Shown here: piece after piece, positions 35,501 to 40,004 of the stretch
Layout: the number at the start of each line of letters is the position of its first letter
Position numbering within the stretch: the stretch's first letter is position 1
Source: an uncultured Bacteroidales bacterium
Lineage (GTDB): Bacteria; Bacteroidota; Bacteroidia; Bacteroidales; Bacteroidaceae
Length of the DNA stretch: 44,684 nt
Assembly: GCA_902791295.1 (NCBI GenBank)
Contig: CADAVI010000003.1
Span: 1 to 44,684 of the forward strand
Reading direction: 5' to 3'
Notes under the pieces: model-generated
The model's database searches: none
Seen by the model: the letters and a program-made list of their open reading frames with translations, nothing else
What the model was told of the DNA's origin: nothing
Program-made: the position numbers and the translations under genes

Positions 35501-36941
35501 CGGCCGCTACAATATCGCCACCCAGGGCATGAGTCTCAAGGGCACGGCGGGGGCAGGGGAAGCCGGAGTGACAAAGCTTTCGTATGAAACGCCCGACGAC
35601 TGGCGCCTGATGGACATCGGCGGCGGCGTGGTCACCATGCAGCGACTCACCACGGCCGACGACTCGGAGCCAAATGTGGCGTCCAACATGCAGACGGGCT
35701 ACCTCAGCATCGACCCCGCCCACCGTTACAGCGTCACCGTGCACACGGCCAACGAACTGGCGGTGACGGGCGACAGTTATGCCGCCTGGTCGAAGGACGG
35801 TGCCGACTACGCCGTGCAGACCACCAAGTGGATGCTGCAGCCCGTGGGCGTGCAGACGGAGTGGCCCTACAACGAGCTGCCCCTGAGCGTCAGGGTGAAC
35901 GCCGGCGGACAGAAGCCCAACCCGGAAGACGGTAGTGGCCTCGTTGGCGAGGAAAACAAGGACAACCACTATTACGCCTCGCTCTGCGTGCCCTTCGACA
36001 CCCGTCTGGAGAAGACCGTCGATGGCGCGTTCACCGCCACTGTCCAGGCTGCGCCCCACACCATCCGCCTCAGTTCCGTGAGTCAGCTCAACAACATGGG
36101 CAACCCGCAGTTCATCCCCGCCGGATGGCCCGTGATTCTCCGCACGGCAGCGCCCCTCAGGCAGAGCAGTTCCGTGAAGGACGACGGCACCGCCGTGGCC
36201 TCCGATCCTCATGTCAACCTCTACCTGCCCAACTTCGAGCCGACTCGCATTCCAGAGAACCGCAGCAAGCTGACGCTCTTCGGCACCTGCCTCGAGCAGG
36301 AACTCCCCGATGACAGTATCACGGTCATTAAGGGAAAACTCGCCACGGCCACAGGCAAGGCCATCGACTCGTGGGGGGCGAAGCCCGACGTGATGGTGTT
36401 CGGCCTGCCGTTTAAAGAGGGTGCCTCCGACAAGCGCGAGACGGCGGGCGCTTCAGACTACTATGCCTATGTGGCCGGCGACGCCGTGGGCTTCTATACC
36501 AATGAAAACTGGAAGCGCGACAACGGCGCCACGTCGGCCACCGCCAAGACGGCCAACGACGCCACGCTGGAGACCTCCTTCCTGGCCACGGCACGCAACG
36601 CCACCTACTATCAGAGGAGCAACAAGTACGTATATCATAATAAGGTGTTCTACCTCCACGACTACACCGGTTCCGTGCTTCTGGCGCCCGACGGCGCTTC
36701 CAGCGACAAGATAACACCCGCCCGACAGGCCTTCGCCGCCCTCTTTGAGGAGACCGACATCAGGGAACTGGAGGAGGAGGCCGACGACCCGCAGCCGCAG
36801 GCCAAGGACGTGAGGTGGGGCGTGTTCGACCTCGCCGGACGGCAGTTGCGCACCCGTGAGGCCGTGCTCAACGGCACGTGGCGCCGCCACCTGCCCCCCG
36901 GCATGTATATAGTGAACGGCAGAAAACTCTTAATCAAGTGA
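17523..36941 (+). CDS. Giant secreted modular protein (6,472 residues), putative pilus-locus adhesin
   Basis: One unbroken frame of 19.4 kb. A signal peptide lies at residues about 47-75 (MSDRLSALRSKMTATLVLFF to AQAAD), preceded by an Asn/Thr-rich 46-residue extension; starts at 17523, 17532, 17535 or 17661 are all possible. Residues about 80-5,750 hold 18 copies of a module. Each has a segment like YHhxNxSGxxAI, then LPxxhrSPhhKxYxYW, then YVTYDVD, then LDGxxYN, then LWxFxGxDPYDVxhxN. The second part may be a beta-trefoil-like or lectin-like fold and the first a B-repeat-like beta-grasp; both are inferences. Near residue 6,150 a YYASLCVPFDT / IPAGWPVILR module occurs that often precedes C-terminal sorting tails in Bacteroidales. 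The end (VFDLAGRQL to PPGMYIVNGRKLLIK) resembles type IX secretion sorting domains. The stop overlaps the next fimbrillin start by one base. The nearest analogue in size and route is SprB of Flavobacterium, a T9SS-secreted adhesin of about 6,500 residues. I recognise no named family for the modules. Confidence 0.85.
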   Translation: MRLMMNNNTTTNNDTTAATTEEESTLATVRRCRASQDKKTYGVGRRMSDRLSALRSKMTATLVLFFCAVWNVAQAADVQFIIVNNKGKQAFNYTLSTPSTYAVDAKARSIFAENFRFYTSLEGAVADAGGSPEGTSLSGSGPFYVRYDAKSTRVGSNSSKKYLIRCRNRAGLWWYIYFDNSDRKLKMTTQLEGGSDIEQFLWQFDDGGDPYDVYITSDYADATVSGGAVSVSAVSTSNKVPYVTYQAQIASGSYDQSAKSGFTMQSFFFTQGTNTSTYNYGSEWSSIWSNSVQLVGAYNGITYNYRNGYNNSSSGFEDKMPYYLCANGNPNASGAMSNGYQWHCFRSWRCEDTSTNNVSQIQVVSDFALFHVVNKSGDIAISKLDETPSSTLTLPTDIKSPYIDNSNYKFFNTKEEAAAYSSATTLGERETAAAAAITTLAEVTNNTVYVGYYYDKSAKPAELPALDGSSWYRILDRYGNADNYMYSKLNNNGRADNSSICNSTTEMTGSFTDDYHLWKLTGDDPYAIYLSNKWMNENKGSDSDMPIRYGGISQGWFRPMSGYYTTGYTMMLLGYDATYVNMAVVSEAYRISDYEYLYFFGANGSNGSTNVQFMRNQNTTSNLYKTDRAAAALLKFIEIPSFTYHVTTPSGTELTCKVSYDLSTVTDLSMPTELQRKYISSYTFHPTQADAEEGTNAMTTCEEAIAACTHDSDGYHIYVKYTVDTANLPFTISTDYAHATWYRMKAESSANPGVYAYTRLSDSHADYGIGVLEAADALESQYYTHSFQYAFFGDPYELRVMNREAGNGVWLGVPAGAANLTPITSQTEGNMVTWEICDNTPLSDNGMTAGAGEFVLRAFGTEANPIYAGFANGHALYYTIPMGLQVTPLPERTYNIHFVDNSSRIAISKSGVTAPVEMALTYDLLKDVAPAIVSPYIQGETLTGYTSAVESGTLGSRKTYNIFGAVTELPFVATDPVGGTDIYIRYTTDHLMEKFLHLRGRRTFNVRVNGDYIYADGSSVLHKASPTESELEQHKYLWYFIGEDPYAVEVKDAGTDKYLVHPVSAGVASAGAVSLGEESAPSHFIMMSGSAEGNASQEQIELVAACGNDVSTAMFSIGRSDDLQSYSNATYAKGSPELQWLITLSRVPTRYHIIDRSGKIIIEADDDSGELRVPTEWQSPLVSQYHFYQLSDFDVDVDTYTLKGGATELLNPVDAPVEGGRGQVYVTYDVRNESMFSKRNATTGVAERADGGGGAPPTYLLKFLRGQSIHQEDGKDGIIADKKPAFYPYNNGDANLYIYGEEQWQAQTSAAAATRTRWLWYVESRTMDPYHVKLSSYQTQTTTTEGSTTKNHHAYLRTYVPKTDNAGTTSYGQIVTGVVTDNPEAVTAGALPTEYMILGTAGHGRLVTVDKVAIDLNSDGDTDDEGENERRQVKSFEQYWKNSPTGQNVITKASLTRVTGEDDITKTNDENPHPTGAQRTALAAETTKKDAWHAYYAWANSAPWDYRVVDGKHVTSKYFAYREHWFQTVNMWVNNENETDAGTFTLVETDLDPAMVLLDLHGWEVMRKTLPAKLDGSQSSRLDAIAPYNSPMVKTYHFWVNAEKVANFRRYVVKEPLTVGGVPYTSNSLTSLPTSADNTTDANGRLVDLYVTYDVDSLYARTYSLSADDVSMSGNEAVIKDGVTPASTFIIRQDGRALTTANGSSLSFKDIPTSYAAAVADRNSLWYLRPNFNIDREMGIKYLGEEGAPDDAHSKTRADREAELFAAGKNGFDPYNLQIQSVAYPSRYVTSSATSATLTDGAWTGSGGTLSLQAQTVRFTPVGYDQVYHNVTNATFMAVQDANGNLRLMPRFDQTHVVYLFATLETPEAAVAAGTETGGQTTMLALPAKYTYHIVNKSAKVAQTYVETSYNNFFPTYPDAVHAPYKPAIPAELKAYGATNFRYYDVASLDAESYARKVYRLSSYPLPVPLSKYAARGGEADLYVFYDVNETEITSKGFDGSKMYNASFADAANYLIYNSGSMGQTASLTDAKNADNIWRFVANGGDPYDVRLYSFRNGDVAMGVSAYDAVPTTTGTQTRQTFIITEQNASADRFRLQLTNSNSYESTGTNQWAYLQADGTAAVKVSQSAAASVKLHSVSLDITYKLYDLSGMLALQGTVTDVTDVAPSLPDFMRSPLVKQYYYWQDEHMSKPITTLSGVVDNTVYVSYLPYTPEEVALKLDGSALYTMHTKSLPETLFCPTSPIVAPTYVSRRDNYYELQLLGRTINGQYDPYDVAVYSPSQNRYWGGNVWNDKNNRTGGIRWDQTNAYKRFAILDGSAAEGIDYVQMVQRKVNGSTYYPDHTDAFTYLYVNASNELCDGQGTGYSHLANDSQLHCFQQAYVYHVLNMSGNEAVSAIEPRIVKPDITAPVLPEVVQSPVVKRYHFYDVSSFDVSGDGVYTLKIGAKELSHVSDATTQDIYVVYTAADLDRSYGLDGSKAYNIIFAPDEFTQDGVTQTLNSYFGYDTGLKYYDKNTQHETISETNKFQVTGSYYADPSAGAMASQFVVVHSDGEKGTDKGSDASRWDKKYIVEPELTEEQKESDKYLWVFTGNDPYNLQVHNQSDPSKYIYRNGDRGGYTVGLTLGTTTNTQRGTFMLMGRGTGDATRYNLMAPGNMTGGNAPYSFQYIGRSYHSNVHRNARRGVVLQGFHEWGWSYQYYEQLVSVKLVPQKLCKVTYVVMNKSSHEAIRYKVEQTSGMAPNLPAAVRSPYAKDFRYWTDEACTSPAGEITADAVIYVTYEVDNEALTAAGIALDGATPYNIRANRQYFHNNADALLGELSPSNLDDTEYEWYLGGNDPYDVRIGSKARAGKYIERAAYDNTASLSGLGTLLTHSAGHDVPAFILMNGRPGSFELMAATAEKTDAAAALPAEIKNRLSYLGYDGGPALLGVGGDDANPVYQSGMNALQIVLRRPVSKTTYHIMNLSGAEAVQYAEHQSAGSKPSVPEAIRSPFATGWQYWSDAAMTTPLNAVPETSADVYVSYVYDDATASVLQLDGQRFYNMQAAGRYLAEADGAIDVSAAALDTDEAVSTDNLWAFDGTTGGHGIDPYDLRLVNKMSGEIYAGAPMTYGVDTETTMHMSDGEEDNFRSAFFLAASPTGEGLYEMVLASGAGITDNILAAVNCHDGETLHLNRTSDLQHGASALAVKMTSPLSRYIYKVKDKSGRIAIQAVGEGTAGEAPEIPDVIKSPLVKTYYYDTETLPYSNGTAVITVTYDVDESKLYAPNLYGSVFYNLRIGGNGFVKTGDGDAVALESSTAENKATALDGTPEAGDTYVWTPSARIGETDAIDPYALTLKHSNGNILSAASAAGGANELTLKTSPDTYNRFMLLEGMMDSYELMAATGETLPLGQYAYLGKSGSGAYLVNGQAYTHDKGNISVELVSFKYDYTYVVVNRSMLEAVRIVKKQDGGNRVMLPDELRSPLIPDENYHYYLADAFSTIGTAEDGFIGTYADRGKAESKFVEAGGTRTEQTELPYSPQTYYVQYDAYEPQGDGLILDGTVKYNIANYDGSNYGFLRANNIQDNTQSMSNQTADIEGAYIKDNLALWTLTGNDPYDIVIVNQANTNKKLTTWWATSGANPGGIEVWKEDRSNWNGHDFIPQRWAVLRHEDGGYRLMSLVPVKYEPTSDGEAAYSVISTRWSTGNVTTADQGMSIRFIPATLHNYRFHLTTKVDGRNLTVTTSEVCRSPFRLPEVLERQYCDYTVKYYVLNDGDNATRQPVPQGTDGAEEKTLSLSTGQFPYFQYVDGLADNDPGKIVDIYVDYTVRPHFIQENGVDKTDAQGNKIVNPDGIPFRLMAVKPETVHFLLNNMPEGVFDLSTYDKRTESLAAYGLDGRRCDYLFFLVMKTDNDFSNANGQYFLRREDSGRISMLENKFAPHYRDADNYRNWTYSRCAEAYRESDHSVFEEKKWLWAFAGDPYDLYVFNVNSVVEETYDAIREQTTMVATHRDHLTTYTTQSNTSGTVKEHAVSTLAYSDPASSFYRWGLAKGRGKNADNTFSFITSEFTGTDPNYTDPTMPAEDSQPLYWRMDKSKVDGKTQVLLQPHTADTTALDYNILPLAYEPVKYENLRFVLKRSDEVETYKTTYHNTSVANVKVYTDNDPSKEVVENPTPQQQAAAQQAQMKFIDALPSGTVRMYSSVAERQYVQGDRITIDDFPVELRRQFCAYNLYKDDYFTPAGTEGYFVVYGPEQGEVQTDNKGNIIYNEQGKAMFNYYAVDPETGEAVYVAPGVRRGAPPQTIYVEYTVNTDIFLKEQPTRAQVDDMLANNDHVYFMDFADPNKMKGKEMAYNTGHHAYYDETATFQSQIRDLYEGLAAEKRVWNGSEFVDDTEQKFNYCRYKTTENRMETVPEDLKWYFVGDPYKTQVYCTKDNFNQTSVTVNGVVKDPGTVPSNLCRFNPVETNFQFVVDCVHFRTPDESLIDERAKLTYTDTDGTDVEVDNPNYGKPYFPNFYWEMVPTTTGNDKAFALRFRADNPVLGYRDVFYYLAHDGIKRTYKEARRENPKAYGINLSYDEDNKMILTGEYTGYHASNDANCAITLMQPTKIYFTAYKENYESEPVVREELSEYYGMGETVTEVPRHLQRKFVQYGNLEYQKNNSADWNASSGFPFTLSDDNYYNLEYCAHEDAVLLKHELRGKTARASFKFRVTYTVDDLTSNGEHIFTTPADFANPDRKPQWLDVDVNRNNWLYYDKTHMNGDRIECDTTRTSKYPTTAQSSAMSGWDTGIKGLHWAFVGDPYSFTAVNRRRWEDNGQPRRAAAGANFWLGTDYETNTAGDKRNFTKLGDTDVSRDYNVDNDANGNTAWSLMMCKTGGAADYFMRTASLKTATVSELVGDYTNSDARNMTNHYARLVREDFTKQGDPATQSSFTLADFSLKTKTQDIQKVEVRTAVAEDDDGADNDCFDANVRIYDKDGNLKATLKHVEVTYGDVFASLPYTLRRYGCNYNDCYQLVYNGYTGAANDATAVAAFNSAVSERLQSLGNFTGTGNAESFVTQKQKDAKFSDASIDMTKLIRDVDGRRYIEIAYVYSVDEAVAPFFTSLNDARQDEYTWTNAYYQWEQEYKGTNLRVVELVDVFDHYVYNADGHIVDEVYRKEERVTYPQGNSYSTPMDGWLNSHAGNTPAYGDERTQSEDNRQKWSLVGDPYSFEMTNYAQYLDNSSSALYASADADDGTQVNASNTQKSHWAIVLGDVKTTLKDGKRVTVTDDNGDPVRLYYLALIDDDESSATYGMALKYVTFDRARDNKDLKSADQYLYLDGGALLTSDPTGNLYDAEGVKGFNLADLLSYANMVVYHLVMPHRHSLDYADTWPDATEEERDKRDMDRMVIDRHLAEWMKYKHPDYMADAATVTIDGTGYTWKSDNFLAGKVSSGTGAVTKGSPFKDRMESGAKTVITGWLKDATLRDILTDSIPDYTATNVAIGNKLTVPWYMKRQHCRYTLYQRDVLKSLTLNGTNEYPKGSGQYPLNYAYLKNAAGQYVDREGNVVDEEHRIQLFLDDGRPAYEIKWVSVVDYWTAGEDAEKTARVKAAAAQTGRELSKLTKEIHKDRMVVIDVVYETDDDNFRFANDGRETKAWYSMMTLNDDNGLIRYSYKDGVGAVRDRSVHATNDVLWAPEGDPYGFVVRNRYATVNGTGWDKVALTTEAAAYNAETNDDVTSTDAFNEYKVKQDLQKEHNAVFEMMGGMSDRSFLMHPTAERLSTADEAFAGSYVKFNTETHRAALAYVSDAKHTANTDRDANWRLTVTPEQLLPYFDRAGYVGGLKPEVAGSFTNRGYYGTLNGWRTAYRSNPDVMDFTTVEAIRNLVYDGTFANAAGTWPQQFTATNLVPVGNGFYRILAYSRQALDHDDAGIMGTIYNGVQGPRYISGYRHLSEARKKNFSTNGALPLHCYETDEAHATMKTFGAFTKLAANLSATDTDGTRALDAHPALRGNIEVLPVEYDPSGIFRFESTGTYGRYNIATQGMSLKGTAGAGEAGVTKLSYETPDDWRLMDIGGGVVTMQRLTTADDSEPNVASNMQTGYLSIDPAHRYSVTVHTANELAVTGDSYAAWSKDGADYAVQTTKWMLQPVGVQTEWPYNELPLSVRVNAGGQKPNPEDGSGLVGEENKDNHYYASLCVPFDTRLEKTVDGAFTATVQAAPHTIRLSSVSQLNNMGNPQFIPAGWPVILRTAAPLRQSSSVKDDGTAVASDPHVNLYLPNFEPTRIPENRSKLTLFGTCLEQELPDDSITVIKGKLATATGKAIDSWGAKPDVMVFGLPFKEGASDKRETAGASDYYAYVAGDAVGFYTNENWKRDNGATSATAKTANDATLETSFLATARNATYYQRSNKYVYHNKVFYLHDYTGSVLLAPDGASSDKITPARQAFAALFEETDIRELEEEADDPQPQAKDVRWGVFDLAGRQLRTREAVLNGTWRRHLPPGMYIVNGRKLLIK
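18147..34499 (+). repeat. Eighteen DPY-marked modules within the giant protein
   Basis: The Asp of each DPY motif is at residue 209, 524, 794, 1044, 1328, 1773, 2046, 2271, 2593, 2837, 3087, 3329, 3593, 3957, 4400, 4777, 5184 and 5657. Spacing is mostly 225-322 residues up to module 13 (one gap of 445) and 364-473 after it. At DNA level the core GGCGACCCCTACGAC or close variants recurs, but the modules are otherwise diverged, so this is an old expansion rather than a recent tandem array. The first segment is of the PxxxxSP type in most of modules 2-13 (modules 3 and 7 lack the SP) and of the PxxhxRxxCxY type in most of modules 14-18. Confidence 0.85.
36816..36938 (+). other. Type IX secretion-like C-terminal tail coding segment
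   Basis: The last 41 codons read WGVFDLAGRQLRTRE, a short linker, then LPPGMYIVNGRKLLIK. The order (hydrophobic-D-x-x-G-R, turn, P-G-hydrophobic-Y-hydrophobic-hydrophobic-x-G, Lys-rich end) fits the type A sorting domain that directs proteins through the T9SS to the surface. No T9SS genes lie in this window. Confidence 0.65.
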
Positions 36942-38386
36942 TGAAAACCAAACCGACGATAATCAGACGAATCTTTGCGGCGTTGCCGGCCCTGATGCTC
37001 TGGGGCTGCGCCCAGGAGGCCGCACTCCCTGATGAGACGGACGATGCGCCCGCAGGCGAGGCAGATGCCGTCATCTTCAGCGGCACCGTGGTGAGCAGCC
37101 GCATGGCCACCAAGGCCAACACCTCGCTGCGCGACCGCACGGAGACCGCCCTGCAGAGCACAGCGACCAACGGCGGCTATAAGGTGGGCCTCTTCGGGGC
37201 CTACACCGGCAGCAGTGCCTGGAGAGCAACGGCCACGGCCGACTTTTTCTTCAACCAAGAGGCCACCATTGATGACGGGGGCGCCAACCTCAGCTATTCG
37301 CCCCAGCGCTTCTGGCCCAACAACGATGACGGCAAACTGAGTTTCTGGGCCTACTATCCCTACAACGCCACGGGCGACCCGGGCGAGCACGGCGTGCACA
37401 TCACCACCGACAGCGAGACGGGTGTCGCCGCCGGCACGGGCATGGGCAAGATGCAGTTCACCATGCAGAAGGACGCCGCCGACCAGAGCGACTTCATGAT
37501 AAGCGCCCTGGTGGCGAATCAGACGAAGCCCCGTTTGGCGAGTGCAGGCAACCCCACGCGCATTCCCCTCAAATTCTACCACATGCTGGCGCAGGTGCGC
37601 ATCTACACCGTCATCACCGGGCGCGACCGCGTGCAGTATATCACCACCGGCACCGACGGCGAGGGCAATCCCGTCTATCTCACGGCCACATCGGATGACG
37701 TCAGCGCCGGGCGGCAAATCACCGACGAATACGGCGTGACCCGAACAGTGGTGCTGGGTGAGAAGATACCCGACGATGCTTCGTGGGCCCCGGGCTATGA
37801 TGCCGGCAATATCAAGACCGTGCGCTGGAGCCGCAGCGCCACCGCCGACCCCGCTAACCCCGGCAACTATGCCGACCTCAGCTACAGCGTGGCCTTCAAC
37901 AACATCCACACCTCGGCGCTCTTCACGCCCACGGTGACGGAGAGCGCGGGCGTTTATACCACCACGTTCAGCAGCGAGGTGAAGGGCAGTCTGGGCACGG
38001 TGACGGTCAACAGCTATGTGCCCAACCTGGCTACGGCGGCGGACAACGACTGGTTCCAATACAACGGCGGCAAGCGCGTGATGCTCAATACCGACCACCT
38101 CTACGGCGATACCTACTACAATCGGGGCAACATCCTGCTGGTGGTGCCCCAGACGCTGAGTGACGACGACACGCCCAGCATCGCGGTGGAGGTGACCGAC
38201 AAGAGCGATGCAAGCAAGAAGGCAAAGATCACGGTGAACCTTCAGCAGTTGGACATCCGGTGGGAGAGCGGTTTCATCTACTGCTACGCCCTCTTAGAGG
38301 AACTGATGCCGGGCGACGACAAGGTGAAGGGTCCGGAGAGCATCATCGTGGTGTTTGATCCGGACAGGAAGACAGACCAGTGGTGA
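36941..38386 (+). CDS. Fimbrillin-like lipoprotein (fimbrillin 2)
   Basis: A 481-residue protein starting at ATG 36941, which shares its first base with the last base of the giant gene's TGA (TGATG), a layout that favours coupled translation. It has a lipoprotein signal (LPALMLWGC, Cys23), then the Mfa-like fimbrillin marks RFWPNNDDGKLSFWAYYPYN and KFYHMLAQVRIY, with a VPQTL strand near the end. Unlike the other two it has no close W/YEPVKYWPND block. It may be a minor subunit or the link between the giant protein and the pilus; this is inferred from gene order. Base composition matches the giant gene. Confidence 0.83.
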   Translation: MKTKPTIIRRIFAALPALMLWGCAQEAALPDETDDAPAGEADAVIFSGTVVSSRMATKANTSLRDRTETALQSTATNGGYKVGLFGAYTGSSAWRATATADFFFNQEATIDDGGANLSYSPQRFWPNNDDGKLSFWAYYPYNATGDPGEHGVHITTDSETGVAAGTGMGKMQFTMQKDAADQSDFMISALVANQTKPRLASAGNPTRIPLKFYHMLAQVRIYTVITGRDRVQYITTGTDGEGNPVYLTATSDDVSAGRQITDEYGVTRTVVLGEKIPDDASWAPGYDAGNIKTVRWSRSATADPANPGNYADLSYSVAFNNIHTSALFTPTVTESAGVYTTTFSSEVKGSLGTVTVNSYVPNLATAADNDWFQYNGGKRVMLNTDHLYGDTYYNRGNILLVVPQTLSDDDTPSIAVEVTDKSDASKKAKITVNLQQLDIRWESGFIYCYALLEELMPGDDKVKGPESIIVVFDPDRKTDQW

Positions 38387-38428
38387 ATGAAGAGTGAAAA
38401 GTGAAGAACGAAGAGTGAAGAGTGAACA
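38387..38428 (+). repeat. Degenerate GAAGAGTGAA repeats after fimbrillin 2
   Basis: The gap begins with several imperfect copies of GAAGAGTGAA (TGAAGAGTGAAAAGTGAAGA and so on). Similar purine-rich short repeats are common between genes in Bacteroidales. The reading frame of fimbrillin 2 ends just before them. Confidence 0.6.
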
Positions 38429-38490
38429 TCCGACCGAGCCGAATACAGAGCGGAACTTGTTCAGACTCTGTTGAGGCGAGTAGGATGTCT

Positions 38491-38507
38491 ATGGAGTGAA
38501 ACTCCAT
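38491..38507 (+). promoter_or_regulatory. Hairpin just before the fimbrillin 3 start
   Basis: ATGGAGT-GAA-ACTCCAT forms a 7-bp stem with a 3-nt loop that ends 5 bases before the first ATG (38513). It could influence ribosome access. There is no T-run, so it is not a terminator. Confidence 0.45.
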
Positions 38508-38512
38508 GAAGA

Positions 38513-40003
38513 ATGATGCTTATGTGCAGAAGAAATATAAAGAGAATTGTTCACGCGGTGCACATCACGGCAGCCGTTGCGCTGTGCACGGCGGTGCTCC
38601 TGGCCTCGTGCAGCGAGGACAGTGTGCCGGAGAGCGACAAATTGTCGCTGACCGGGCAGACGGAGGTGGACTTCACCTTCTCCACGCAGGCCATGACCAC
38701 CAAGGGCGGCGCCACGGGCGAGATGAGCGACGCACTGCTCAAGACGGAGGGCGCCGGCGTGTTTGCCTACTACACGGGGGCCACGCCCTGGGCTACAGCC
38801 GGAAGCACTGCAACGCCCAACTTCATGTATAATCAGTATATCTTCTACGAGAGCGTGCCCGACAAGTGGTACTACGAACCCGTGAAATACTGGCCCAACG
38901 ACAACGCCACCGCCGACAACGCCGGGGCCACGGGGTCGCAGGAACATGCTTATCTCAGTTTCTTCGCCTATGCGCCCTACGTCAGCAGCAGTGAACTGAC
39001 GGGCAACGGCATAGTGGGCTTCAGCGCCAATTCGGCCACGGGAGCGCCCACGGTTTCCTACAAACTGGCCGACGAGGCCGCCAATCAGGTCGATTTGCTC
39101 TGGGGCACACGCAAGCAGAAGGCTTACAGCGAGGCCGACGGTTCGGCAGCCGACACCGATGCGCCCGCTGGCGATGCCGTCAACACCGACCTCACCAAGC
39201 AGACCACCGGCGAGACAGTGGACTTTCTCTTCAAGCACGCCCTGGCCAGCATCGACATCTACGTGCAGCGCGTCTTCAACGAGGTGCCGCCCCCCACGCC
39301 GCTCTCGCCCGCAACGGACAAAACGCGCGTGTTTGTCAACCGGCTGTCGCTGGCGGTGGAATCACCCAACACCGTAGCGACAGAGGGCACCTTCAATTTG
39401 GAGACGGGTACGTGGAGCGATTTGACCACCGAGTCGAAAACCATCACCATCAGCGGTGCACATCTCAACCCCGCCCTGCGGGGTACGGGGGAGCCCAACA
39501 GCGAATTGGGGGAGGTGCAGGCTTGGGAGCTGAACAGCTTCGACACCAAGGATGAGGGGGGCAACCTGACGCATCCCGGCGTCACGGAGACCGCCACGCG
39601 GATCACGCCCAACACGCAGACCTACGCCACGATGCTGATTCCCGTGGCGGGCGGCGTCACCATGAAGCCAAGTATCTCCTACAGCTTTGTGACGCAGGAC
39701 GATGAAGAACTGCTCGGCCTGCCCAACGCCCTCGGCACCCACCGCTACGTACGCGTGCTCAACAACATAGAGGCCGGCTCAACGGTGACCATCGGTACAC
39801 GTTCCGGTGAAGGTACAGTTGAGAATCCCTACGCTTACACTCTGGAGCGCGGCAAGCGCTATGTGCTAGTGTGCTATATCGGCGTGGAGACTGTGGAGTT
39901 TGTGCTCACCGGCGTGGAGAAATGGGATTTCCCCATCAGGATGACCACGACGGTGACGGATTTCTCCGGAAATAATATAGATCACACAGTAAGTGAACGA
40001 TAA
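38513..40003 (+). CDS. Fimbrillin-family lipoprotein (fimbrillin 3)
   Basis: A 496-residue protein (from ATG 38513; ATG 38516 and 38522 are alternatives) with lipobox LLASC, Cys33. It parallels fimbrillin 1 block by block: GVFAYYTG, APNFMYNQ, YYEPVKYWPND, LSFFAYAPYV, GIVGFS, TGAPTVSYKLA, VDLLWGT. A basic residue in AMTTKGGATG takes the place of the Arg55 site of fimbrillin 1, so processing may use Lys or may not occur. Its composition is GC-rich throughout, unlike fimbrillin 1. A 126-bp gap with short repeats and a hairpin separates it from fimbrillin 2. It ends one base before the ATG of the tip-like gene. Likely an accessory or alternative pilus subunit. Confidence 0.87.
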   Translation: MMLMCRRNIKRIVHAVHITAAVALCTAVLLASCSEDSVPESDKLSLTGQTEVDFTFSTQAMTTKGGATGEMSDALLKTEGAGVFAYYTGATPWATAGSTATPNFMYNQYIFYESVPDKWYYEPVKYWPNDNATADNAGATGSQEHAYLSFFAYAPYVSSSELTGNGIVGFSANSATGAPTVSYKLADEAANQVDLLWGTRKQKAYSEADGSAADTDAPAGDAVNTDLTKQTTGETVDFLFKHALASIDIYVQRVFNEVPPPTPLSPATDKTRVFVNRLSLAVESPNTVATEGTFNLETGTWSDLTTESKTITISGAHLNPALRGTGEPNSELGEVQAWELNSFDTKDEGGNLTHPGVTETATRITPNTQTYATMLIPVAGGVTMKPSISYSFVTQDDEELLGLPNALGTHRYVRVLNNIEAGSTVTIGTRSGEGTVENPYAYTLERGKRYVLVCYIGVETVEFVLTGVEKWDFPIRMTTTVTDFSGNNIDHTVSER

Positions 40004-40004
40004 G

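Noticed and set aside
30054..36212. A 2,052-codon open frame on the minus strand opposite the giant gene
   Set aside because: It is a mirror of GC-rich codon use in the giant gene: Val/Gly/His/Ala-rich, no domain, no promoter or signal. The same holds for the long minus-strand frames at 27045-29903, 18798-21515, 21528-23288, 6697-8820 and 3933-6722.
17523..36941. Non-ribosomal peptide or polyketide synthase as the reason for the large ORF
   Set aside because: No carrier, adenylation, condensation or ketosynthase motifs; beta-rich modules with a signal peptide and sorting tail instead.
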